Assembly: GCA_019242475.1 (NCBI GenBank) | Contig: JAFAVK010000011.1 | Location: 1 to 64,000 of the forward strand | DNA: 64,000 nucleotides | Direction: 5' to 3' | Source of the DNA: Acidobacteriota bacterium | GTDB taxonomy: Bacteria; Acidobacteriota; Blastocatellia; Pyrinomonadales; Pyrinomonadaceae | Shown here: piece after piece, positions 1-7,952 of the stretch | How positions within the stretch are numbered: the first letter of the stretch is position 1 | How the letters are laid out: each line of letters starts with the position of its first letter | The notes under the pieces: model-generated | Seen by the model: the letters and a program-made list of their open reading frames with translations, nothing else | Database searches by the model: none | Told to the model about the DNA's origin: nothing | Made by a program: the position numbers and the translations under genes

Positions 1-55
1 AAAGCGTGGTAACACGTTTAGCTGACCAGTACTAATAAGTCCCAAGGCTTGACCG
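1..55 (+). rRNA. rrl: 23S ribosomal RNA, 3' end only
   Basis: The first bases match the conserved 23S 3' terminus: the 'gctgaccagtactaata' segment followed by 'ggcttgacc'. Only the last ~55 bases lie in the window, and the rest of the operon is upstream. About 95 bases separate it from 5S and contain no tRNA. The exact mature end is approximate. Confidence 0.93.
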
Positions 56-151
56 TAAAATTTACTGACGAGCAACAAGTGCTTGCGCGGTTAGCCTGCG
101 AAATTCACTATTCGATTCTCAAAGCTCTTTAGCTTTAGCTCTTTTAAGTTT

Positions 152-267
<116 letters not shown>

Positions 268-280
268 TTAATTTTATAGA

Positions 281-320
281 AAAGCCCGCTCAAGTTTCGC
301 TTGAGCGGGCTTTCGCTTTT
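281..320 (+). terminator. rRNA operon terminator
   Basis: A perfect 14-bp stem (281-294 with 300-313) closes a 5-nt loop and is followed by 'cgctttt'. It lies 14 nt after 5S, which is where an rRNA operon terminator is expected. Confidence 0.9.
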
Positions 321-389
321 CCGCCCACTCTTGAGAGAATAAGGCGCGAAGCTTTCGGACTCGGAAAGGGAGGGCGCGAAACGCCACTC

Positions 390-1214
390 ATGCGAAAACT
401 TTTAGGCACACTTCTGCTCGCGTCATTCTTCGCCGGCTGCGGCGCCGCCGGCCCGCAGACGAACTCTCTGCCGATTGACGCCGCGCCGCCGAACGCGAAC
501 GCCGCGCGCTCGGGGGCCGTGCCCGTCTACGGCTACGAGGTCGTCAACACCTTCCCGCACGACCCCGAAGCCTTCACGCAGGGACTCGTCTTCCACAACG
601 GCGCGTTGATCGAAAGCACCGGGCTCGAACGCCACTCCACGCTCCGGCGCGTCGAGTTGCAGACGGGCAAGGTGCTCCAGAAGATCGACGTGCCGCCCTA
701 CTTCTTCGCCGAGGGCATGACGCTCTTCGAAGGGAAGCTCTACCAGCTCACCTGGAAGGGCGAGAAGGGCTTCATCTACGACCCGCAGACCTTCGAGAAG
801 ACCGGCGAGTTCACCTACACCGGCGAGGGCTGGGGCCTGACGCACGACGCTGACTCCCTCATCCTCAGCGACGGCTCGAACAAAATCCGCTTCATCGACC
901 CCGCGGACTACCACGTCAAGCGCGTGATCAGCGTCTTGGACGGCAACCGTCCCGTGTTGGAGTTGAACGAACTCGAATACGTGAAGGGCGAAATCTACGC
1001 GAACGTCTGGCACCAGAACCGCATCGCGCGCATCGACCCGCAGACCGGGAGCGTCAAGGGCTGGATCGACTTTTCGGGCCTGCTCAAGCCGGGCGACGTG
1101 ACCAACGATGAGGCCGTGCTCAACGGCATCGCCTACGACGAAGCGGGCGACCGCCTCTTCGTGACGGGCAAGCTCTGGCCGAAACTTTTCGAGGTCAAGC
1201 TCAAGCAGAAGTAG
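390..1214 (+). CDS. Glutaminyl-peptide cyclotransferase, lipoprotein
   Basis: 274 aa. It probably cyclises N-terminal glutamine to pyroglutamate, as a five-bladed propeller of the plant/bacterial glutamine cyclotransferase type (PF05096). Family signatures are present in order: 'PHDPEAFTQGL', 'YQLTWKGEKGF', 'GWGLTHDADSLILSDGS', 'NELEYVKGEIYANVWH', 'LNGIAYDE' and 'VTGKLWPKLFEV'. The N-terminus is a short hydrophobic stretch ending in a lipobox-like 'FFAGC', so a periplasmic lipoprotein is inferred. The ATG at 390 was chosen because it begins the signal peptide. The frame stays open upstream through the 5S gene, but that is not coding. The next gene starts 23 bp downstream. Confidence 0.92.
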   Translation: MRKLLGTLLLASFFAGCGAAGPQTNSLPIDAAPPNANAARSGAVPVYGYEVVNTFPHDPEAFTQGLVFHNGALIESTGLERHSTLRRVELQTGKVLQKIDVPPYFFAEGMTLFEGKLYQLTWKGEKGFIYDPQTFEKTGEFTYTGEGWGLTHDADSLILSDGSNKIRFIDPADYHVKRVISVLDGNRPVLELNELEYVKGEIYANVWHQNRIARIDPQTGSVKGWIDFSGLLKPGDVTNDEAVLNGIAYDEAGDRLFVTGKLWPKLFEVKLKQK

Positions 1215-1237
1215 GCCGTCCGGCATCTAAGTGGGCG

Positions 1238-3481
1238 ATGAGTTTCGAGAGCTACTTCCGCGCATGCTCCTACGCGATGGTCGCGTGCGGCGTGCTGGCG
1301 CTCGCCGTCGCGGGCGGCGTCGGCCCCGTGCTGGCGCTCGCGTTCGCCGCGGTGCTCGCGCTCTCCTGGAGGCTCTCGGAGACGCGCTGGCAGTTGTCGG
1401 AGCGCGCGGGGATGTTCGTCGTGCTGCTCGCGCTCCCGGCCTTCTACCTCGACTGGAGCCTCCATCGCGAGGGGGCGCAGGACGCCGCGCAGCAGGTCTA
1501 CGCGGGCGTCAGCGCGCTCGTCCACTTCACGCTCCTGCTCTCTTCGATCAAGCTGCTCCAGGTCAAGTCCGACCGCGACTGGCTCTTCCTCTACCTCATC
1601 TCCTTCTTCGAGGTGCTTTTGGCCGCGGGCCTCAGCGCGAGCCCGACGTTCCTGCTCTCGCTCGGCCTCTACGTCTTCACGGCGCTCCTCGCCGTCGTCT
1701 GCTTCGAGCTGAGGAAGTCTTCGCGCGTCGTCCCGCAGAGCGAGAGCCGCCTGCTCGTCGCCAACCGGCCGGGACTCTTCCGGCGCGGACGCGCGGGGAA
1801 GAGGACGAAAGGCGCGCGCGCCCTGCGCAGGCTCCCGCTGGCGGCGGCCGGCCTGTTCCTGGCGATCTTCGGGCTGGCGCTCCCCATCTTCTTCATCACG
1901 CCGCGCGCGGCCGAAAATATATTGTCCGTCCCGGGTGGCGCGGCCTCCACCGGCTTCACGGGCTTCTCCGACCGCGTCACGCTCGGCGACATCGGCCGGC
2001 TCAACGAGAGCAACCAGCTCGTGATGCACGTCCGCGTCGAGGCGCCCGCGCGGGGCGCGCGCCAGCCCCTGCGTTGGCGCGGCATTGCGCTCGACCACTT
2101 CGACGGCCGCCACTGGTCGCAGTCCGAGGGGCAGCCGCCGCTCTTCGCCTACCCCGAAGGGAACCTCTTCAAGCTCGGGACGACCGAAGACATCACGCGG
2201 CTGACGACGCAGACCTTCTTCGTCGAGCCCATCGACACGCCTGTCATCTTCGCCGCGCCGCGCGCGCTCGCGCTTCAGGGCGCGTTCCCTTACGTGAACC
2301 GCGACAGCGACGACGGCCTCCTCTCGCGCGCGCACCCCACGGAGCGCGTGACCTACACCGTCCACTCCGACACCTACGAACCCCCGCCCGAACAACTGCG
2401 CGCGGAGCGCTTCACGCTCCCGGCGAACGACACGCCGAACCTGCGCCGGCCCGCCGAAGAGTACCTGCAACTGCCGGCGAGTCTCGACACGCGCGTCGGG
2501 AGTCTCGCCGTGATGGTCGTCGCGCAGGCGCGCGCGCGCAACGCCTACGACGCGGCGCGCGCCGTCGAGGCGCACCTGAACAGCAACGCCTACGGCGGCG
2601 ACTATCGCTACTCCCTGGAGATGCGCGCGAAGGGCGCCGACCCGCTCTCGGACTTCCTCTTCAACGTGCGCGCGGGCCACTGCGAATATTTCGCGACGGC
2701 GATGGCGGTGATGCTGCGGACGCTGAGGATTCCGGCGCGCGTCGTCAACGGCTTCCAGACGGGCGAGTACAACGCCGCGGCCGACGCCTACGTCGTCCGG
2801 CAGGCCGACGCGCACTCCTGGGTCGAGGTCTACTTCCCCGAGTCGGACGCGTGGGTCACGTTCGACCCGACGCCAGCGGACGGGCGGCCCGCGGGCACGA
2901 GCGGCCGGGGCGTGTTGGGCGCCTTCAGCCGCTACGCGGACGCGCTGGAGCTGTTTTGGATTCAGCGCGTGGTCGCCTATGATAGGCAGGGTCAGCGGGC
3001 GCTGGCGCGAACAATCTCCAGCCAGATTAACGACTACACCCAGGCGGCCTCGGACTCGGCCGACGGCCTGGGGGCGCTCTTCGCCGCCTGGTTCGGCGGC
3101 AAGGGCGGCGGCCTGTCGGGCGCGCTCGGCTACGTCGCGTCGCCCTTCGCGCTCGCGCCCGCGTCTTTGCTGCTGGCGGGCGTCGGGCTTTTGTGGCTGC
3201 GCCGCAAAGGTCTCTTCGCGCGCGGCCCGAAGCGCGCCGGTGAAGAGGCGGCCCGGACTATCGTCGAATTCTACGAACGGATGACGGCCGCGCTCTCCGC
3301 GCGCGGTCACGTGCGCCGCGCCGACCAGACGCCGCTCGAATTTGCAGAGGCGGTCGGCGCGCCCGAGGTGCTCGCCGTCACGCGCGCCTACAACCGCGTC
3401 CGCTACGGCGCGCAAGACTTAACCCGCGCCGAGGCCGAAGAGGTCGAGCGCCATTTAAAGAAAGTGATGAGTGATGAGTGA
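1238..3481 (+). CDS. TgpA-like membrane transglutaminase (DUF3488/DUF4129)
   Basis: 747 aa. N-terminal hydrophobic helices (about residues 10-175, plus one near 200-220) match the TgpA N-terminal membrane domain. A transglutaminase-like core follows, with catalytic Cys482 in 'GHCEYF', His526 in 'DAHSWVEVYF' and Asp543 in 'TFDPTP'. A TM segment lies near 635-655, and the C-terminal ~75 residues ('ADQTPLEFAEAV...YNRVRYG') resemble DUF4129. The family joins a periplasmic transglutaminase fold to the inner membrane; the physiological substrate is unknown. The last five codons and the stop (V-M-S-D-E-stop) are made of the tandem GTGATGA repeat that continues into the spacer, so the native C-terminus may have been rewritten by the repeat. 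Confidence 0.9.
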   Translation: MSFESYFRACSYAMVACGVLALAVAGGVGPVLALAFAAVLALSWRLSETRWQLSERAGMFVVLLALPAFYLDWSLHREGAQDAAQQVYAGVSALVHFTLLLSSIKLLQVKSDRDWLFLYLISFFEVLLAAGLSASPTFLLSLGLYVFTALLAVVCFELRKSSRVVPQSESRLLVANRPGLFRRGRAGKRTKGARALRRLPLAAAGLFLAIFGLALPIFFITPRAAENILSVPGGAASTGFTGFSDRVTLGDIGRLNESNQLVMHVRVEAPARGARQPLRWRGIALDHFDGRHWSQSEGQPPLFAYPEGNLFKLGTTEDITRLTTQTFFVEPIDTPVIFAAPRALALQGAFPYVNRDSDDGLLSRAHPTERVTYTVHSDTYEPPPEQLRAERFTLPANDTPNLRRPAEEYLQLPASLDTRVGSLAVMVVAQARARNAYDAARAVEAHLNSNAYGGDYRYSLEMRAKGADPLSDFLFNVRAGHCEYFATAMAVMLRTLRIPARVVNGFQTGEYNAAADAYVVRQADAHSWVEVYFPESDAWVTFDPTPADGRPAGTSGRGVLGAFSRYADALELFWIQRVVAYDRQGQRALARTISSQINDYTQAASDSADGLGALFAAWFGGKGGGLSGALGYVASPFALAPASLLLAGVGLLWLRRKGLFARGPKRAGEEAARTIVEFYERMTAALSARGHVRRADQTPLEFAEAVGAPEVLAVTRAYNRVRYGAQDLTRAEAEEVERHLKKVMSDE

Positions 3482-3545
3482 TGAGTGATGAGTAAGAAGA
3501 GGGGATGTGTCTTCCTCTTATCACTTATCATTCATCACTCATCAC
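3464..3545. repeat. Inverted heptamer-repeat hairpin (GTGATGA type)
   Basis: The left arm is four copies of gtgatga followed by a gtaagaagagg tail (3464-3502). The right arm (about 3514-3545) is its imperfect complement. It overlaps the 3' end of the preceding gene and stops 11 bp before the rimO ATG. The same unit recurs at 44752-44813 and 51251-51330. Confidence 0.85.
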
Positions 3546-3556
3546 GAGTTGTACAA

Positions 3557-4906
3557 ATGAAGAAAGTCGGATTCATCAGTCTGGGGTGCCCGAAGAACCT
3601 CGTGGACAGCGAGGTCATGATGGGGCGCCTGAAGCAGGAGGGTTACGAGCTGACGAGCGACGCGGCCGAGGCCGACACGCTCGTCGTCAACACGTGCGGC
3701 TTCATCGACGCGGCGAAGAAGGAGTCGATTGACGCGATTCTCGAGGCCGCGCGTTTGAAGTCGGAAGGGAAGTGCCAGCGCCTCGTCGTCGCGGGATGTT
3801 TGGTCGAGCGCTACCGCGACGAGCTGCGCGCGGAGATGCCGGAGGTTGACGCCTTCATCGGCACCAGCCAGCTCAACGACATCACGAAGGCCGCCGACGC
3901 GCGCGTCAACACGCGCTCGCTCCCCGTGCTGCCGCTCGGCAACCAGACGGCGACCTACCTTTACGACGAGTCCACGCCGCGCGTGCTCGCCACGCCGAGC
4001 CACTACGCCTACGTCAAGATCGCAGAGGGCTGCGACCGCCCGTGCGCCTTCTGCTTCATCCCGCAGATGCGCGGCCACTTCCGCAGCCGCCGCTTCGGCT
4101 CCGTCGTGGCCGAGGCGAAGCAGTTGGCCGGGCAGGGCGTCAGGGAGATCATCCTCGTCGCGCAGGACTCCTCGCGCTACGGCGAAGACCTGGGCGAGCA
4201 GGACGCGCTCGCGCACCTCATGCGCGAGCTGTGCCGTCTGGACGGGGTCGAGTGGGTGCGCGTGATGTACACCTACCCGACGCACATCAGTAACGCCTTC
4301 CTCGACGTGCTGGCCGAGGAGCCGAAGGCGGTCAAGTACCTCGACATGCCCTTGCAGCACGCCTCGCAGAACGTCTTGAAGTTGATGAAGCGCGGCGGGA
4401 ACCGCGCGAGCCTCGAACGCCTCATCGAGCGCGTGCGGTCGCGCGTGCCCGGCATCGCCGTCCGCACGACCTTCATCACGGGCTTCCCCGGCGAGACCGA
4501 AGAGGACTTCGCGGAGCTGCTGGCCTTCGTCAAATCGGTCGAGTTTGACCGCGTCGGCGTCTTCACGTACTCCGACGAAGAGGGCACGCCGGCCTTCGAC
4601 CTGCCCGACAAAGTAGACGCCAGGGTCGCGCGCGAGCGCCGGGCGAAGTTGATGCGCGCGCAGTCGCGCATCTCTCTGAAGAAGAACCGCGCGCGCGTCG
4701 GCGACATGGTGCGCGTGCTCTTCGAGGGCGCGTCCGAGGAGACCGACCTGCTCTGGCAGGGGCGCACGGAGGCGCAGGCGCCCGACATCGACGGCTGCGT
4801 CCTCATCAACGACGCGCCCGAAGGCTTCGCGCCCGAGCCCGGCCAGTTCGTCAACGTCGAGATTACCGAGGCGCAGCAGTACGACCTGGTCGGCAGGATA
4901 GTGTGA
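3557..4906 (+). CDS. rimO: Ribosomal protein S12 methylthiotransferase RimO
   Basis: 449 aa. A radical-SAM enzyme that adds a beta-methylthio group to the conserved Asp of ribosomal protein S12. The N-terminal [4Fe-4S] domain has the RimO hallmark 'SLGCPKNLVDSE', then 'VNTCGFID' and 'AGCLVERY'. The radical-SAM CxxxCxxC is in 'GCDRPCAFCFIP' (about residues 159-170), and a TRAM-like region closes the protein. Length is normal for the family. The ATG at 3557 is preferred because the conserved N-terminus begins there; the frame is open further upstream only through repeat sequence. No Shine-Dalgarno is visible: the 11 bases before the ATG follow directly on the repeat hairpin. Confidence 0.96.
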   Translation: MKKVGFISLGCPKNLVDSEVMMGRLKQEGYELTSDAAEADTLVVNTCGFIDAAKKESIDAILEAARLKSEGKCQRLVVAGCLVERYRDELRAEMPEVDAFIGTSQLNDITKAADARVNTRSLPVLPLGNQTATYLYDESTPRVLATPSHYAYVKIAEGCDRPCAFCFIPQMRGHFRSRRFGSVVAEAKQLAGQGVREIILVAQDSSRYGEDLGEQDALAHLMRELCRLDGVEWVRVMYTYPTHISNAFLDVLAEEPKAVKYLDMPLQHASQNVLKLMKRGGNRASLERLIERVRSRVPGIAVRTTFITGFPGETEEDFAELLAFVKSVEFDRVGVFTYSDEEGTPAFDLPDKVDARVARERRAKLMRAQSRISLKKNRARVGDMVRVLFEGASEETDLLWQGRTEAQAPDIDGCVLINDAPEGFAPEPGQFVNVEITEAQQYDLVGRIV

Positions 4907-4928
4907 AGGCGGCAACAACAGTCTCCCC

Positions 4929-5552
4929 ATGACTAAGCCGAAAGAGACCAGCGACTCGCTCGCGCATCCGGTAGTCGAGCCGGCACACATCGTGGTGCCG
5001 GAACGGAGGCGAAGTGCGGGTGACTACTTCGCTCTGGCGCTGGCGACGTGCGGCGTGGGGCTCATCCCGGTTGCGCCGGGGACGTGGGGCTCTGCGGTCG
5101 GCGTCGTGCTCTACCTCGGGCTCGGGCGCTTGACGGAGCGCGTCTTCGACTACGCGGTCAGGCGCGGGCTCGACCTCGCGCCGCAGCAGTTTCAGGGGAT
5201 TCTGACGACGGTGCTGCTGTTCGTCATCCTCGCCGTCGCGCTCGCGGGCATCGGGGCGGCGACGCGCGCCGAGAAGCTCCTGGGGAAGAAAGACCCGGGC
5301 GCGGTCGTCGTGGACGAGGTGGCGGGGCAGTTGATCGCGTTCCTGTTCGTGCCGTGGCAGACGACCTGGACGTGGACGGTCGTCGCGGGCTTCATCGCCT
5401 TCCGCGTCTTCGACATCTGGAAGCCGTACCCGGTGAGGAGGCTGGAAGGACTCGGCGGGGGCTTAGGGATCATGGCCGACGACATGCTCGCAGGTTTCTA
5501 CGCGGCGGCGGCGATGTCGCTGCTCGTCACGCTACGTTCACTCTACTACTGA
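4929..5552 (+). CDS. pgpA: Phosphatidylglycerophosphatase A
   Basis: 207 aa membrane enzyme that dephosphorylates phosphatidylglycerophosphate to phosphatidylglycerol. Family motifs are present: 'GLIPVAPGTWGS' (about 38-49), 'VVVDEVAGQ', 'FRVFDIWKPYP' and 'LGIMADDMLAG'. There are about four hydrophobic segments. The ~30-residue hydrophilic N-terminal extension before 'GDYFALALATCG' is longer than in compact family members. It lies 22 bp after rimO, likely in one transcript. Another membrane phosphatase function is unlikely given the DEVAGQ and DDMLAG motifs. Confidence 0.93.
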   Translation: MTKPKETSDSLAHPVVEPAHIVVPERRRSAGDYFALALATCGVGLIPVAPGTWGSAVGVVLYLGLGRLTERVFDYAVRRGLDLAPQQFQGILTTVLLFVILAVALAGIGAATRAEKLLGKKDPGAVVVDEVAGQLIAFLFVPWQTTWTWTVVAGFIAFRVFDIWKPYPVRRLEGLGGGLGIMADDMLAGFYAAAAMSLLVTLRSLYY

Positions 5553-5566
5553 CGGAGGCGCAGGAG

Positions 5567-5794
5567 ATGGAAGAGACGCAAGACCCGAAGGCTTCGACCG
5601 AAGGCGGCGGCACGCCCGAGCGCGACGCCGAGGCGACGAGTTCCGAGACGTTGAGCGACATCGAGGCGAACGAGAAGGTGAGCACGGGCGGCGCAGGCTC
5701 AAGCACCGGCAGCGCGCTCGAAGGCTCCTCACCCAAACCCGACTCCGGCGGCGAAGGCCGCGCCGACGGCAGCGACTCCGGCGGCCCGATGTAA
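5567..5794 (+). CDS. Small disordered acidic protein, uncertain
   Basis: 75 aa, composed almost entirely of Glu, Ser, Gly, Thr, Ala, Asp and Pro, with no hydrophobic core and no cysteine. A purine-rich 'ggaggcgcaggag' lies upstream of the ATG. It sits in the 250-bp gap between pgpA and serA, 14 bp from the former and 9 bp from the latter. Position and the upstream site favour translation, but no family was recognised and composition alone cannot prove it is expressed. Confidence 0.4.
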   Translation: MEETQDPKASTEGGGTPERDAEATSSETLSDIEANEKVSTGGAGSSTGSALEGSSPKPDSGGEGRADGSDSGGPM

Positions 5795-5803
5795 CTTTTA
5801 TCA

Positions 5804-7402
5804 ATGATCGACATCAAGATATTCGTCGCAGACGACGTGAGCGAGAGCGGGCTTGAGCCTTTGCGCGCCGCGGGCTTTCTCGTCGAGAAGCGGACGGGGC
5901 TCAAGGGTGATGAACTCGCGGAGGCCGTGGCCGGGGCGGACGGGCTCGTCGTGCGGAGCGAGACGAAGGTGACGGCGGGGCTTTTGGAGTCGGCCGGGCG
6001 TTTGCGCGTCATCGGGCGCGCGGGGGTCGGCGTGGACAACATCGACGTGGCGGCGGCGACGGGCCGCGGCGTGGTCGTGATGAACGCGCCCGACGGCAAC
6101 ACGATGACGACCGCCGAGCACACGCTCGCGCTGCTGCTCGCGCTCGCGCGGCGCGTGCCGCAGGGGCAGGCGAGCCTGAAGGCCGGGCGTTGGGAGCGCA
6201 AGCAGTTCGTCGGCGTCGAGCTGCGCGGGAAGACGCTCGGCGTCGTCGGCCTGGGCCGCATCGGCCGCGTCGTGGCGAGCCGCGCCGCGGGGTTCGAGAT
6301 GAAGGTCTTGGCCTTCGACCCCTTCGTCGCGCCCGAGCAGGTGCGCGAGCAGGGCATCGAGCTGGCCGCGCTCGAAGAGGTCTGCGAGCGCGCAGACTTC
6401 ATCACCGTCCACTCGCCGCTGACGCCCGAGACGCGCGGCCTCATCGGCGCGCGCGAGTTCGCGCGGATGAAGGCGGGCGTGCGCGTCATCAACTGCGCGC
6501 GCGGCGGGCTGGTGGACGAGCGCGCGCTCTACGAGGCGATTAAGGAGGGGCGCGTGGCGGGGGCGGCGCTCGACGTGTTCGAGGAGGAGCCGCCGCCGGC
6601 AGACCACCCTTTGCTCGCGCTCGAAGAGGTCGTCGCCACGCCGCACCTCGGCGCCTCGACGCGCGAGGCGCAGGAGGGCGTGGCCGTCATCGTCGCCGAG
6701 CAGATGCGCGACTTCTTCCTGACGGGCGCGGTGCGCGGCGCGGTCAACCTGCCGGCGCTCGGCGCGCAGGAGTTGAAGGCGCTCGAACCTTACCTGCGGC
6801 TGGCCGAACGTCTGGGCCGCTTCCAGGCGCAGATTGTGGACGAGCCCGTCCACGCCGTCGAGATAAGTTACGCGGGCGAGGCCGCGGGCCTCGACGCGGC
6901 GCCCGTCACGCGCGCCTTCCTCACGGGCCTGCTGCGGAACATGAGCGCGCGCGTGAACGTCGTGAACGCGCTGCTCATCGCGGAGGAGCGCGGCATCAAC
7001 GTCACCGTCTCGCACAGGCACGCGGCGGGCGCGGCGGGGCACGAAGGCGTGAGGACGCGCGTGCTGACGAGTGCGGGCGAGCTCACGGTGGCGGGCGCGC
7101 TCTTCGGCCCGACCGCGGACGGGCGCATCACGGAGATCGACGGGTTCCGCATCGAGGCCATCCCGGCCGGCAACATGCTCCTGACGCGGAACAGCGACGT
7201 GCCCGGCGTCATCGGCCGCGTCGGCACCATCCTCGGAGACCACGGCGTCAACATCAGCCGCTTCCACCTCGGCCGGCGCGAGCGCGGCGGCGAGGCGATG
7301 GCCGTCATCGAGACGGACGCCCCCGCCGACGACTCGACCCTCGAAGAGCTGCGCGCCTTCGCCCCCGTCCTCTCCGCCCGCCGCATCTCGCTGGAAGACT
7401 AA
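5804..7402 (+). CDS. serA: D-3-phosphoglycerate dehydrogenase
   Basis: 532 aa. Catalyses the first step of serine synthesis, NAD-dependent oxidation of 3-phosphoglycerate. The NAD fold shows 'VVGLGRIGRVV' (about 147-157). Catalytic residues are the Arg in 'INCARGGLVDE', the Glu in 'DVFEEEPP' and the His in 'ATPHLGAST'. An intervening (ASB-like) domain and a C-terminal ACT domain ('NSDVPGVIGRVGTILGDHG', from about 460) give the long type-I form, in which serine feedback through ACT is known. The ATG at 5804 begins the conserved 'IKIFVADDVSE' strand. It is the last gene of the plus-strand run before the repeat-filled convergent spacer. Confidence 0.96.
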   Translation: MIDIKIFVADDVSESGLEPLRAAGFLVEKRTGLKGDELAEAVAGADGLVVRSETKVTAGLLESAGRLRVIGRAGVGVDNIDVAAATGRGVVVMNAPDGNTMTTAEHTLALLLALARRVPQGQASLKAGRWERKQFVGVELRGKTLGVVGLGRIGRVVASRAAGFEMKVLAFDPFVAPEQVREQGIELAALEEVCERADFITVHSPLTPETRGLIGAREFARMKAGVRVINCARGGLVDERALYEAIKEGRVAGAALDVFEEEPPPADHPLLALEEVVATPHLGASTREAQEGVAVIVAEQMRDFFLTGAVRGAVNLPALGAQELKALEPYLRLAERLGRFQAQIVDEPVHAVEISYAGEAAGLDAAPVTRAFLTGLLRNMSARVNVVNALLIAEERGINVTVSHRHAAGAAGHEGVRTRVLTSAGELTVAGALFGPTADGRITEIDGFRIEAIPAGNMLLTRNSDVPGVIGRVGTILGDHGVNISRFHLGRRERGGEAMAVIETDAPADDSTLEELRAFAPVLSARRISLED

Positions 7403-7424
7403 AATATCCCGTGGCCGCAGCGGA

Positions 7425-7655
7425 GTTGTGAGCCCTGACAAGTCACTTGTCAGGGCTCACAACTCACTTGTCAGGGCTCACAAGTGACTTGTCAGAGCTC
7501 ACAACTCAGTTGTCAGGGCTCACAAGTGACTTGTCAGGGCTCACAACTCACTTGTGAGCCCTGACAACTCAGTTGTGAAGCCTCACAAGTGACTTGTGCG
7601 GCCTCACAACTCAGTTGTGAGCCCTGACAAGTGAGTTGTGAGCCCTCACAACTGA
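7425..7655. repeat. 21-bp-period palindromic tandem array (array A, left part)
   Basis: Eleven consecutive units of exactly 21 bp. Each is a 16-bp module TTGT-N8-ACAA followed by a 5-bp linker such as CTCAC, GTGAC, CTCAG or GTGAG. The module occurs in both orientations (TTGTCAGGGCTCACAA and its reverse complement) without breaking the 21-bp phase. It begins 22 bp after the serA stop. There is no open product and there are no spacers, so it is not CRISPR. Confidence 0.93.
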
Positions 7656-7864
7656 TACCAACTTGCGAAATAGAATAAGGCTCCTCAAGCTGGGAGCGCG
7701 GGCATCCCTGCCCGCCAAAGCGTGCCCCGGCACGCTTCCCACCTTTCGCTGTACCGCAACCTCGGGATTACAGTCTGCTGGCCTTCGCGCTGTCGCGCTC
7801 ATGGCGGGCAGGGATGCCCGCGCTCCCAGCGAAGAGATATCTTATTTCGATTTGCAAGTCGGTA
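7656..7864. mobile_element. MITE-like element inserted in the 21-bp array
   Basis: 209 bp, non-coding, with long imperfect terminal inverted repeats. Left end taccaacttgcgaaatagaa; right end, on the other strand, taccgacttgcaaatcgaaa. An inner near-perfect arm of about 29 bp (gctgggagcgcgggcatccc...) lies at about 7689-7717 and 7802-7830. TGA flanks it on both sides (7653-7655 and 7865-7867). Removing the element plus one TGA rejoins the flanking arrays in exact 21-bp phase, which supports insertion with a 3-bp target duplication. No transposase is present, so a MITE or REP-like element moved in trans is inferred. Confidence 0.72.
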
Positions 7865-7867
7865 TGA

Positions 7868-7951
7868 GTTGTGACGGGCCGCAACGCCATTGCGCCGAGC
7901 CGGAACGCCGTTCCGGCTCGGCGCAATGATGTTCCCGTGCGGCGGAATGCG
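7868..7951. repeat. 21-bp-period array, right part (array A')
   Basis: Four units of 21 bp with the same skeleton as array A (TT-N12-AA plus a 5-bp linker) but GC-richer sequence. Units two and three are reverse complements and form a perfect 18-bp stem with a 3-nt loop (7889-7906 with 7910-7927). The array ends one base before the stop codon of the minus-strand VWFA gene. The hairpin lacks a T-tract in either direction, so it is not a canonical terminator. Confidence 0.85.
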
Positions 7952-7952
7952 A

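Noticed and set aside
1133..3415. 760-residue minus-strand frame opposite the transglutaminase gene
   Set aside because: Composition is Arg/Glu/Ala without any domain, and it crosses two real genes.
7889..7927. Intrinsic terminator for the VWFA gene
   Set aside because: The stem is perfect but no T-tract follows on either strand, and it is better explained as two opposed units of the 21-bp array.
7611..7929. Short open frames encoding peptides of the 'AGRDARAPS' type
   Set aside because: They lie entirely within the inverted-repeat element and read the palindrome in both directions; no ribosome site or family supports a gene.
7425..7951. CRISPR array
   Set aside because: Units are contiguous with no spacers, occur in both orientations and vary in sequence; no cas genes are present.
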